This document shows, in pieces, positions 9,491-20,317 of a DNA stretch of 64,000 bases; position 1 is the first letter of the stretch, and each line of letters opens with the position of its first letter. The position numbers were made by a program, and so were the translations under genes. Source of the DNA: Auriscalpium vulgare (lineage: Eukaryota; Basidiomycota; Agaricomycetes; Russulales; Auriscalpiaceae); the NCBI GenBank assembly GCA_019915015.1, contig JAHBBC010000036.1:186001-250000 (forward strand). The letters run 5' to 3'. The notes beneath the pieces were generated by a model, which saw nothing but the letters and a program-made list of their open reading frames with translations, made no database searches and had not been told where the DNA came from.

Positions 9491-11150
9491 AAAAGTGTTT
9501 GAAGGGAAATATATCTGAAAAACATGTGAAGTTGCTTTTGTGAAATGACTTCAAGTGCTCACTTCAGTCACACACTGCGCAGGTCTCTGGTGCGCATTGT
9601 ATCGTGTTGTATTTGCATCATGTATATAATAGGTATGATACAATGTCCGAGGCAGAAATTATGAGGACGAAAAAGACGCAGGAGCGTGCGGAAGTCGGGA
9701 CTGGCAACAAGTGCTTCACTTGTTTTAGCAATCCGCCGGATCCGGCGGATCCGGCGGATCCATCCCCCATACTTCCGACGCCCTCCGCGCTACAGTTCAT
9801 GCCTTCCTCCACTGCCTCCATTGCCAGTACACCAGCTCTACCGTCCGCACACACCGTCAAATCGCTTTTCTTCGTCAAAAGAAGCCTTCACCATTCGATG
9901 ATTGCTGCTCGACGCCCGCGCGCGGTTGCCGCACCTCCCCGTACGTATCATGGTGGTGGTGCGCTCACTCTCCTCTGCGTGGAGGTTCGGCGAGCGCAGC
10001 AGTGAGCGTCCTTTTGGCTGCACCCACTGGACTGATGACTGCCGTGGTCGGCGCTGTCCCGCAGAAATCGGCGCAGCGCAGCGCCCACGCACTGCTCCCG
10101 CCTGTCTCTGCACGCGTAGCTCCAGTGGCATCCTCCTCTGCGGAAGTTCAGCGAGGGAATCTGTGAGCGTCTTTCTTTCTGCACTTACTGGATGGTTGGT
10201 TGACGGGCATGACGTGGCCGTCGTCAGCGCTGTCCCGCAGAATTGGCTGCGGGAGCTGAAGTACGAAAAGGAGGCAGCGACGGCTCCGTCGCCCGGTTTC
10301 TGAAAGAGTTAAAGACTGCTGGAATCTAGACGGTGCGCGTAGGTATTGTTCTACACAATTGCTATCGTCCTGACCCTTCGTTTTCGGCAGAATTTGAGAC
10401 ACTCAGAGGGAAATGACAAAGTGTGCATTCACTGGAAATTTGGCAACAAAGAGTAAGTGCTATGCTACTACTTTTACGGGCCCGTACTAATATAATTACA
10501 TATCTCCTACAGCACGCACTTCTTCTTCTTCTCGATTGCCGACTTTTACTTGCATAAGGAATGAGGAAGGCAGGGGGCGGGCACCAGCGGACGAGATCCA
10601 GTCCTTTTAGTGCTCGTTCTTCATCAGCAAGGTGCGCCGATGTCGGCTTCTTCTCGTTGCTCCTGCTGTAGCTCATCCCGACGCCAGCTCTTCTGGCGCG
10701 CTCGCCGTCTGTGCCATGCGCTCCGACGTCGCCTTCGTCGTCGAGAGCATCTTGTGCCACCAGGAGGGCGAAATTGCAAGTGACGGAGCTCTCCGTGGCG
10801 GCAGACTGTGAGCACCGGAGGCTCTACATCGGAGCCTCAGGTATGCTGTTAGAGCTACTAGTCTCCCCGAGGCAGAGTAGACAGCTTCAACCTTCACAAG
10901 CTCAGGATCAACTGTCTAGCTAGAGCATCTCATTTCACACCGTGCTGATGCCGAGTAAAGGTGCCGAAGGTAGCTTAACTTACCTACGCAGCTACGCTGT
11001 GGACCAAGCAGCTGATGCTCACACTGTCTCTTAACCATATACATGCTCCCTAAAACTATGACATACTATCTAAAACACCGATCAACTTGGTGGGTTTCGA
11101 TATACAGAAAGCTCTGTTTTCGGTGTAGATTCTGTGGGGCTGTGCTGACT
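9491..11150. other. Region without a recognised gene; local duplications
   Basis: Contains a triple GGATCCGGC repeat (about 9735-9761). A diverged direct duplication has one copy at about 9965-10075 and the other at about 10137-10240 (both with TCCTCTGCG, GCGAG, GTGAGCGTC, GCTGTCCCGCAGAA). At about 10449-10512 there is one intron-like segment, AGAGTAAGTGC through TACTAAT to CTACAG. The short spliced reading around that intron (VCIHWKFGN ... FFFSIADFYLHKE) resembles protein but is too short to assign. Confidence 0.4.
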
Positions 11151-14004
11151 CTACATCAGTCCCAATGGTTGGTAGCAAAATTGAAGTTTTTGCCTGTTGG
11201 CAGGTGCAACACAGGTGAACAGTAAAATTTCTGGTGGCTTTCTTCCTGTGCTAGCTGCGTACAACATGGCCTGCTGTGATTGCCTTTCCATGGCTTCCAT
11301 CTTCCTCTTGTGCATCAACTGCTTGATCTGTGTTATGGCGCGCTTTGGGGTCTGCCTAGCACCCAAAAGTTCAATGGTAGGATTTATTGCTTTCGCCAGG
11401 TATCTAAGCTGTGCCTTCTCATATCCAAATTCTTCAATTCCGGGTCGTCTCAGGCTTGCATCGCTATACCTGAGGTCCCTTGCTCTTGTAATGATTTTCT
11501 CTGCTGTGGCACAGAATTCTTCATAAATCTCACAAGTATCATCTACACAAATATTGTCGTTGGAAATTTGAAACAAGATACTGTCAATGGTTCCAACATA
11601 ATCATGTTTGATACATCGTGGGATGTTCTCTAAGATGAGATTGCTCATGCCCCTGACAAACCATAGCATATTCCAAAGGGGAACTATACACAGTACATAT
11701 TCAATGGTCAACATGTTGGGCGGTACTTTTATCAGCACAGCCAACATGTTTTTTTGGTCAAGACAATCCTTTACATCAAATTTGCCACATGTGATAAGCC
11801 AACTTAATTTTTATGCCAAAATAGCCCTCATACAAAGTACACAAAGTTGATCACTTTCCAACTGAAGAAAAACTCTAAACTCATGATGTCTCAAGAGATC
11901 CCATAAGTCTTTCTCACATACACTATCTCTCATGTGTATCTGCAATGTTTCAGCCCAAAACTTATCAATATCATGAGACATATAGTGTAAACGGTTAATG
12001 TGAGGCAGGTATATTATGAGGAAATGTTGTCTGATTGGTTGTAATAGTTTTAAGAGATGAGTTCGGCGTGACCAGACAATAGCTCGTTTATCAGAGTCTT
12101 CATAAACAGGGGGTGGTATTTGATCTTTGGTTATGGAAAGGAAGTTCTGTCTGTCAACCCCCTCACGCTCATAGTCTAAATGCTGCAGCAAGATGACTAT
12201 TGTTTTTTGAAGAATATCAAAGTTTTCATTGTTGTCTTCACTGAATAATGATGTGCTGATCGTCTTCAATACACAGCACAAACTATTCAGAATATTACCA
12301 CCTTGTTGTTTGACATCGGTATAGAGAAATTTCTTCATTATTGAATGTTCCTCCACACTGTGTGCTTCCCATCGAATGGTTGAAGTATTGCAAACAAGAA
12401 GAGCAAGAACACATTCTCTGTAGATTATATATAATTGTCTACCCTCATCAGAGAGGGCAGTGTTCACATCTCCCAGGTCCAACTGGCAAAGCTGGTGACC
12501 ATATTCATACATGCAATCAGGAACAGCAATAACAGTTTTGCTAGCATAGATAGATGTCAAAATCTTCCATGCAACTCTGATAGATTGTATAAGGGATGCT
12601 TGAGTAACAATGTGAGCTTGGTTGCTTGATTGCCTTGTCTTGAATAGAGTAAGATGCTGGCATGCCATGGTCATGAACTGTGAAATTGGCAGACTGGATG
12701 ATGAAGTAGCAAAGTCTCTGAGTAATACTTGATAATCTTCTTCAGGGAGAGATGAGCAAAAGTCATCAATGGCTTCTACAAATTGCTTCCATTCATATGC
12801 TTCATCCAGATTGGAAGCAGTCAATTTGATAGTATAACAATCTAGCCTCCAAGAAGCCTTAGAAGATTTTTCCTCTACATGCAAGTCAGTTCCCATGCCA
12901 AGCCTTCTTTTACACTTTCCCAGGGCATCTGAAACTGTGAGTTCCCACTTATATGGCCCACATGATTCCCAGGGTGGTAGCTGAATCCTCCAAGAGTGAG
13001 CAGCTGTTAATAATGGAGCCACCAGAATGATAACTTTTCTTGTAGACCATAGCACACCAACTCCAATGGCATGCACCACAAACCACACTGCTCCAGATAG
13101 AGGGGTATGATATGGGCTATTGGGAAAGACAAGGGGAGACAGTGTTGACAAGAGGTATATCACCATGCTCACAATTATTGATCCAAGCATGATATAGGCC
13201 ACTGTCTTATTGATGGACAGCATGAAATCCACAAGGCCCACAAAAAAAGAGAAAGACAGAGGCATGGAGAATTGTGGGAATGGTTTCAACAGCACCAGAC
13301 ATGTGGAAGGTCTCAACACCCATGGACAAGAAGGCTCGTAATCGAGCACGTTTGTGGGGTGTTTTCTGCTTGTGTGAGACTTGAACATAGTTTCGTGCCC
13401 ACTGCTGTACTAGTATTGCTATAAGGGCACATGTCAGAGTCAGAATGAGACTCAGGAACCACATAGCATTGACGCGGATAGCAGAAGCGGACGGCTTGAA
13501 GACCGGTACTGGATTGGATGAGTACCATTTGGTGTGGTGGCACCTTGATTGACAAGCTGAGTTAGCAGAGCCACAGTTGCATCCCCAGAGTCGGCCGACA
13601 GTTTCTTGTAGCTCTCGATGATGAAAGCGGACACCGTTGCCGAGAAGAGACCAGACTTGGGGCCAGATCAGATCGACGATTCCGTGGACGAGCGACAAGC
13701 ACACGCACGAAGATCAGGATGCCCTCTGTGTCTCCCTTCCAACTTTCAACGAGTCTCTTGTCGCGCTCGTCTGCCTGGGTGTTGTACATCATCCAGATTT
13801 TGTCCGATGGGTGCCCATAGCTTCCATCTGCGCGACATAGCGTGAGCATGCGAAGCGCGCCACATTGTCAGTGCACATTGTCTCGCACCTTTGATGTCGT
13901 TGCCTGCCGCCGCAGATCCATATTAGTTTGTGCAGCAAAGCCATCAATGAAGAGAGCATACCTTTGCCAGCGCTGTTGGACGGTTCTTGAGCTGTATCAG
14001 CCAT
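11151..14004 (-). pseudogene. DUF6535 membrane protein, disrupted
   Basis: The reconstructed gene starts at ATG 14004 (MADTAQEPSNSAGK). Exons: 13962-14004, a 15-base microexon 13889-13903, 13709-13827, 13544-13655, then a long last exon. The DUF6535 signature is clear: WKGDTEGILIF, SGLFSATVSAFIIESYK, SASAIRVNAMWFLSLILTLT, QQWARNYVQ, then membrane segments around VDFMLSINKTVAYIMLGSII. Three irregularities: a frame change near 13509-13543 that would need an unusually short 35-base intron; a one-base frameshift in an A7 run (plus strand 13242-13248) between SVFLFF and GLVDFML; and an in-frame TAA at 11811-11813. After the TAA homologous sequence continues in frame (WLITCGKFDVKDCLDQ to IEYVLCIVPLWNMLWF) down to 11151. 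A young pseudogene, or a gene with assembly errors in the homopolymer. The function of the family is unknown. Confidence 0.7.
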
Positions 14005-14071
14005 CGTCGTCGTTGTGATTAAGATGAGAGTGAGTCACAGCCACGCCTCACAGCGCCTCCCGCACCGGCGC

Positions 14072-14089
14072 CTCGAGGCGCCGGCGTTC
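14072..14089. repeat. Perfect 18-base palindrome
   Basis: CGGCGCCTCGAGGCGCCG is its own reverse complement. It lies about 70 bases upstream of the DUF6535 pseudogene start. Confidence 0.6.
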
Positions 14090-16440
14090 GCCGAGACGCT
14101 GCGCACAGCGGCGGATTTCCGACTTCGTGTTCTAAATTTTAAGGCGTATGAGAGCGTCACGCGTCACGGGTGAACTATTGCGTTATTTTATTGCTGCATA
14201 CAACGCGCGGCACACACACAGAGAATGCGGCGGCCGGGCTAGTTCAGGACGAGCACAAAGTAGGCTGTGGGTCAACGAGAACGATCGGCAATTACGGCGC
14301 AAAGTCTTCGATTTGTTATGAAATATGAAATACAACAGCGTATGTATAGATTACGGACTGAGATGGGCCCCGCGATACCGTTAGCGAAGACAACACTTAC
14401 TCTAGTTCTCGGGCTAGTACAATGGTCAGTGGGACAAGCAGGCCAAACTGGGGTACTTCATCCTGTAGCCGTATTCGCGCTTCTAGATTGCTTGACTGAC
14501 TGCTCCCTGCTTGTCTTGGATATGAATTCAAAAGACAGATGAATCCCATCGAGATTGTCGTCCTCCGACAGAGAGCTTGTGCTTCATGCAGAGCTTGTCC
14601 CGCGCGGTGCCGTGCCGAAGACCTTGTAGACGCGGAAACCTCGAGCCAGCCGACCAATGAGCGGAATTTTATCGTACAGCACGTAAGTATCGGCATGATG
14701 TGCCTCGGAATTTGAAGAAGCGGGGCATGGTAAGCTTCTTCGGGCACCAAGTCTGCGCACAACGCACCTGTCGCGTGAACTGGTAAGGAGCCACGACATA
14801 ATTTTGCCCCTTCGTCCCAATACTGTGACAGGGACATGAAACAGGCCAGCATGCGTAAGATATGTCAAGCTCAGTGGAGGAGTCATATCGCGAGTCGGGA
14901 TGGTGCAAAGGGCGATGGCAAAGAGGGCGAAATACAAGGCATATCATCTTCGATGTGAGCCGCTTCGACGTACTGGATGTCGACAGTAACTGCGTAGCAG
15001 TGGAAAAAGAAATTACTCACAATACCTGACGCCAATAGACTCGCTCGCCGCACCTCGCACCCACGTTCCCGCCTGAGAACTCGAAGCTGCCGCGGCCCGC
15101 AGTGTCGCCGAAGTTTCTGCTGGCGCGCGCGCACCGTCGAGCACTCACAGAACCGCTATGTCTTTGTGCATTCAAGGCTTTGTGAACCCGGCTCCGGGCG
15201 TGTGGACCGTAATTGGGTTGCGGCCCTGATGCTACTGCTTTGTGACGTCGAGTTCTGCGGAGGCCGCCGCGATGCGTAAGTAGTATCAAAAGTGGATGAA
15301 GACGAGCGCTCACCGCACTAAGTATGTGCCCAGCTGTCAGAAACTTCGCGACGTCGTCTCTGACAGGTCGTTGGTCCTCCTATAGGCTCGACTCCCTCTC
15401 ACTGCATGCTCACGGGGGAGGACCCGGCCCGGGAGCCGTCATATGTCGACGACTCGCTGTGGGGTAGCCCGTTAGATGAAATCGGCAAAAGCACTTACAC
15501 TCAAATCCGAAGTGCCTTGGGTGGTGACATGCCCAGTGCCGATAGGACGGGAGGACCTTGTGCCTTGCGATCGCCCTTCCTGCCTTCTTGCCACCGAGAT
15601 TGAGCGCTTGAACCGCGAGACGGGCCCAGAAATGTCCATCTCGTCCCACACGCTTGGCCGAGATCCAAAGAGCCGTATTCGACGCACTGCCAGCGAGAAC
15701 CTCGGGGACACGGCGGGCCGCAGCGGCTTCGCGTCTTCGAGATGCAGCTGGCACGTCGGCGAGGGCACGAGGATTCGCCGGCGGATGCGCGCCAGAAGAC
15801 GAGGGGGAACGTGGGTGCAATGACTTGGTCGACGGTTGTGGCGCGCGAGGGCCGCAGGGAGTCCAGATGGCTGTGATTGTCTAGGCACGTTGGTTGCGAC
15901 GGGCTGGACGCGGTCAAAGATCCAGGACTTGTTGCACCCCCGAGAACCAGTCATGGTGGCATTGTTCTGAGTTTGTTTACCGTTACGTGCCCGTCCCAGA
16001 GACATGACCCTAACCCAAGGTAGGTGTTGCCAATGGAGCCATGACGGGCTACAACGGGATGACGCCGGCTCCAAACGCTGGATTGAGAATGTACTTGCGG
16101 CTATCTGGCAAATGACGCGTGGGGGCGGTAATTAGATAGCGCAGTTGTTGTAGACGGGGCGCCGACCCCGGACAGGCTATGTTTGCATTTTCCTTCCGCA
16201 GCTCCATTGCTGACCGCACAGAGGCCGGGCGGCCACGACATTAGATCGAAAAATGCAGACATCGTCGTCGGCGGTAGATGATGCAGGCGGGGGTAGAGGA
16301 AGCGGTGGCGGAGGGGGCGGGTCAAATAGGGAGGGGGTAGCCAGGAGGAGTGACATTGGGCAGGCCCACGTGGGGCGGAGAGGCGATTTGACTGATGTCC
16401 AAAACGGTCGTTGCGCTTTCGTTTCTCCTGCTCGCCGTCT
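14090..16440. other. Long stretch with no recognised gene
   Basis: Several minus-strand frames between 14397 and 15134 look partly protein-like (for example SIGTKGQNYVVAPYQFTRQ and DEVPQFGLLVPLTIVLAREL). There is an intron-like segment (GTATTGTGAG...CTACGCAG) near 15000-15035. No continuous spliced model or family could be built. Frames at 15410-16074 are Arg/Pro/Ser-rich and conflict with one another. It may hold an old pseudogene. Confidence 0.3.
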
Positions 16441-16454
16441 GCGATTATCCATCG

Positions 16455-16557
16455 TCCTATATACTCACCCTTGCTACCCTTTATAAACTTCTACATCTCT
16501 CTCTATTCCCCCGTCAACCCCTCTTCCTCCTCGCCCTCCCCGCCCTCCCCGCCCGCC
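16455..16557 (+). promoter_or_regulatory. TPS2 core promoter / 5' UTR
   Basis: TATATA at about 16459 and TTTATAAAC at about 16479 are followed by a pyrimidine-rich leader (CTCTCTATTCCCCCGTC, CCCTCCCCGCCC) that runs into the ATG at 16558. This is the usual arrangement of a well-expressed fungal housekeeping gene. The start is inferred from position; no transcript data exist here. Confidence 0.5.
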
Positions 16558-19500
16558 ATGGACAGCTTCTCCGAACCACACCGCGTCTCAGAGACCATCC
16601 GCCTCGACGACGTCACCGCCGCCGTCCAAGCCCGCGAGGCAGACCTCCGTGCAAAGGGCATCCCCCTCTCCGGACGCGTCCTCCACGTCTGCCACTACCT
16701 CCCCATCGTCGCCACCCTCGAGTCGTCCTCGCGCGCAGGCATCCTCTCGCCCCCGCCCACACCCCCGCAGCAGCACTCCGACATCCCGCCCTCGCCCTCG
16801 AACGAGGCCCCGCCCGCGCCCCACGACGCGGCTGGCGAGCTCAAGCCCAAGTGGAGCCTGTCCGCCCGCCATGGGCATACCGCCATGATCAGTGGCATTC
16901 GCTCGCTGTCTGCGACGCATGAGCAGGTCATCATCGGCTGGACGGGCGATGTCGAGGGGCCCACACCAGTTGCAGGTGCGTTTTGTCATTTCTTGCTGTG
17001 TTGGAAGGCTGTACCCGCACGCGGGGTCGCCTATCTACGCGGAAGCCAGCCGAGCGGCACCCCCATAAGGCCGCATCTCCTTGGGCCTTTCTGGCTGTCC
17101 ACTTGCCGCATTGTAGACGATTTTCCATGTGCATTCTCCGCGTTTTGGCGTGGTCGTGTGTCGCTTTTCATACACTGACGTCATACTTGCTCAGGCGGCG
17201 AAACGACAAAAATCCCCGCCAGCTCAGTGTCAGAAGAGGATAAGGCCGCTTTGGAAGAGAAAATCGCCGCATATAAGGGCGAAGACGAGGAGAAGGGAAG
17301 AACGACTTATGTTCCCGTCTGGTTGGACGACAAGGTCGCTCACGGCCATTACGACGGATACTGCAAGACGAGTGAGTTGCGCGTTTTCATTCAGCACTGG
17401 TGCTGATCTTACCCCTACAGCTCTCTGGCCGCTCTTCCACTATCTCCTCTGGCAGGATGTCTCCCCGACCTCACAGTCTGCATCGTTCTCCGCCGACGAA
17501 CACTGGGCGCCGTACGAGCAGGTGAATGCAGAGTTCGCGCGGCGCATACTCGACGTCTACCAGCCCGGTGACCTCGTCTGGGTGCACGATTACCACCTGC
17601 TCCTCGTGCCCAAGCTCCTCCGCATGATGGTTCCCGATGTATGCATCGGGCTGTTCGTGCACACGCCATGGCCCAGCAGCGAGGTCTTCCGCTGCCTTCC
17701 CCGTAAGTCCTCTCCGCCCCGCACCCGTCGCCGACGGACTGACACCCGCGTAGGCCGCAAGGAGATATTGGACGGAATGCTCGGCGCGAACCTCGTGTGC
17801 TTCCAGACGTATTCGTATTCCCGGCATTTCACGTCGTCCTGTGTCCGCGTTTGCGGCTACGAGGCTTCTTCGCGGGGTATCGATGTTCAAGGCCACGTCG
17901 CATCGGTCATGCACACGCCCGTCGGTGTCGACGCCGTCCGTGTGGCGCGCGACCTGTAGGTGCCCTCTATCATCATCGGAAGAATTACAATCTGACGAGC
18001 ACGCAGGCTGCGCCCGGGCGTCGACCCCAAACTTCAAGCGCTGCTCAAGCTCTACACGGGCAAGAAAATCATCATCGGCCGCGATAAGTTGGACGTTGTC
18101 AAGGGGGTCGTGCAGAAGTTGCGAGCGTTCGCGAAGCTCCTGCGGGACTACCCGGAGTGGATCGGCAAGGTCGTGCTGATCCAGGTCACGTCGCCTGCGT
18201 TGAGCGACAGCCCGAAGCTCGAGCGTCAGGTGAGCGAGCTCGTGAGCAGCATCAACGGCGAGTACGGCAGCCTCGACTTCATTCCCGTGCATCACTAGTG
18301 CGTCTGCTCTGCTTCGGTGTGAATTTGGTGCTGACATTGCGCATATAGCCACCAAACCATCAAGAAGGACGAGTTCTACGCGCTCCTGTCTGCGGCCGAT
18401 CTCGGCGTGATCACACCGCTGCGCGATGGCATGAACACGACGTCCATGGAATTCATTATCGCGCAGGAGAAGACGAAGAAGAGCCCGCTCGTGCTGAGCG
18501 AGTTCATGGGCATCTCCAGTAACATGACCGAGGCGCTGCAAACAAATCCGTGGAACCTCGGGGTATGCATAATAGCCTCTTCGGCCATGACGTCTGCTCA
18601 TCGCCCATGCAGGAAGTCGCCGCCGCAATGCACCGCGGGCTGCTCATGTCGCAGCCCGAGAAGGATGAGCGGCACTCGAAACTGCACACGGTCGTGACGA
18701 CGCACACGTCGCACACGTGGGCGATGATGCTCGTGAAGATGCTCCTCGGCGTGATGGACTCGCAGAACATGGCGCGCTCGACACCCGTGCTGCCCACCGA
18801 CCACATGCTGCAGCGCTACCACAGCACGGGCAAGCGGCTGTTCCTGCTGGACTACGATGTACGTATTTTCGCGCTGCCCGTCCTGTCCTGTCCTGTCCTG
18901 ACACGCACTCCCTCAGGGCACGCTCGCGCCGATCGTCAAGACGCCGTCCATGGCCGTGCCCTCCGCCGACACGCTCGCCGCGCTCACACAGCTCTCCGCA
19001 GACCCGAAGAACCTGGTGTACATCATCTCAGGACGCGACGGCGCGTTCCTCGAGGAGCACCTCGGGCACATCGGGGGGCTCGGCATGTCCGCGGAGCACG
19101 GCGGGTTCATGCGCCCGCCGGGCGTGAAGGAGTGGACGAACTTCACGGAGAGCCTCGACATGGAGTGGATGGGCGAGGTGCTCGAGGTGTTCAAGTACTA
19201 CACGGAGCGCACGACGGGCAGCCACATTGAGGTGAAGAAGAGCTCGATCACGTGGCACTACCGCGCGACGGACCCAGAGTGGGGGTGCGTAAGCGCTGTG
19301 ATTCTGGGTCGCGTGTGCTGCTGCTGATGAGTTTGTTGCAGTCAATTCCAGTGCCGCCAGTGCCAGGACCTGTTGGAGAACAACGTTGCGCATAAGCGGC
19401 CCATTGAAGGTGCGCGTTGGCTGGCTCCGTACAGTTGAATTGCTCGTCGGTGCTGACGCTTGTGTACAGTGCTCGTCGGTAAGAAGAACCTCGAAGTCCG

Positions 19501-19923
19501 CCCCATTGCCATCAACAAGGGTGAGATCGTCAAGCGCATACTGTACCAGAACCCGGATGCCGGGTTCGTCTTCTGCGCCGGCGACGACAAGGTACTTTCC
19601 CAACCCTTCTACCTCCAGTCGCGCCGCCTGCTGACACAATGCGTCTGCAGACCGACGAGGACATGTTCCGCGCGCTAAGCTTCCCCGAGGCGACGGGCGC
19701 GCTCACGATGGACCCGCCGCTGTCCGTGTCGCTGCTGAACACCGGGAAGGAGGAGACGCACCCGACGGTGTCGCTCGCGCTGCACGCCGGCGACATCTTC
19801 ACCACGGCCGTTGGCCACGCGACGAAGCGCACGCTCGCGAAGTGGCACGTCACGAGCCCGCTCGAGGTCGTGTCGGAGCTGCTGCTGCTCGCGAAGGCGT
19901 CCGGCGAGGAGGCGAAGCTGTGA
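16558..19923 (+). CDS. TPS2: Trehalose-6-phosphate phosphatase (GT20-like + TPP domains)
   Basis: Dephosphorylates trehalose-6-phosphate to trehalose in the cytosolic trehalose synthase complex, a stress and reserve-sugar pathway. Eleven exons: 16558-16975, 17195-17371, 17421-17702, 17754-17955, 18007-18297, 18349-18562, 18613-18858, 18917-19284, 19342-19409, 19470-19591, 19651-19923. All junctions have GT-AG ends and keep the frame. The N-terminal half is a GT20/TPS-like domain (HVCHYLPIVATLE, DLVWVHDYHLLLVPKLLRMM, LFVHTPWPSSEVFRCLP, RDGMNTTSMEFIIAQE). The C-terminal half has the HAD phosphatase motifs DYDGTLAPI (split by an intron at 18859-18916), YIISGRDGAFLEEHLG and GDDKTDEDMF. Having both halves, with the phosphatase motifs intact, fits Tps2 rather than Tps1. 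No lesion is seen. Roughly 870-940 residues. Confidence 0.93.
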
Positions 19924-20317
19924 TGCGGGGGCGAAGTTGATGTTGTGAAGTAGACGGCGTGTGTATGATATGGCGGTATCTTATGGTGAGGCATCTCGGC
20001 GTGGCTATATTGGGCCTAGATACCCAACTCAACTTTCATATTGGTCTTCCACTTATCTTGATAGCAAAGTCTTTAGATCGCATTTGAATCGAGGTTATTG
20101 TATCATACACGAGTTTGTATCTAGCAATTGCTTTGGCAGGGAAGTGTGCAGCCTGCATCAGGAAGTGAGAGTAGCCATATATTTCCAAGCTTTTTTGTAC
20201 ATCTGTAGAAATACAAAGACTGTAAGTCCGGCGTCCATCTACGAAGTAGGCAGTCTGGCACCTAGCAACATGACGAACGACAAGATAAAGACACCACCTC
20301 CACAAAGCACCATGGTT
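19924..20317. other. Convergent 3' intergenic region
   Basis: Separates the TPS2 stop from the stop of the first Zn2Cys6 gene. AT-rich for this window. The segment CGAACGACAAGATAAAGACA (about 20275) recurs near 24350 at the end of the second Zn2Cys6 gene, so the duplication includes 3' flank. Confidence 0.5.

Noticed and set aside
9164..9554. Minus-strand repeat protein (LHSFCARLPS type)
   Set aside because: Translation of a simple minisatellite, with all three frames open in parts.
14397..15134. Possible spliced gene on the minus strand
   Set aside because: Some protein-like pieces and an intron-like segment, but no consistent start, frame or family. Left as an unassigned region.
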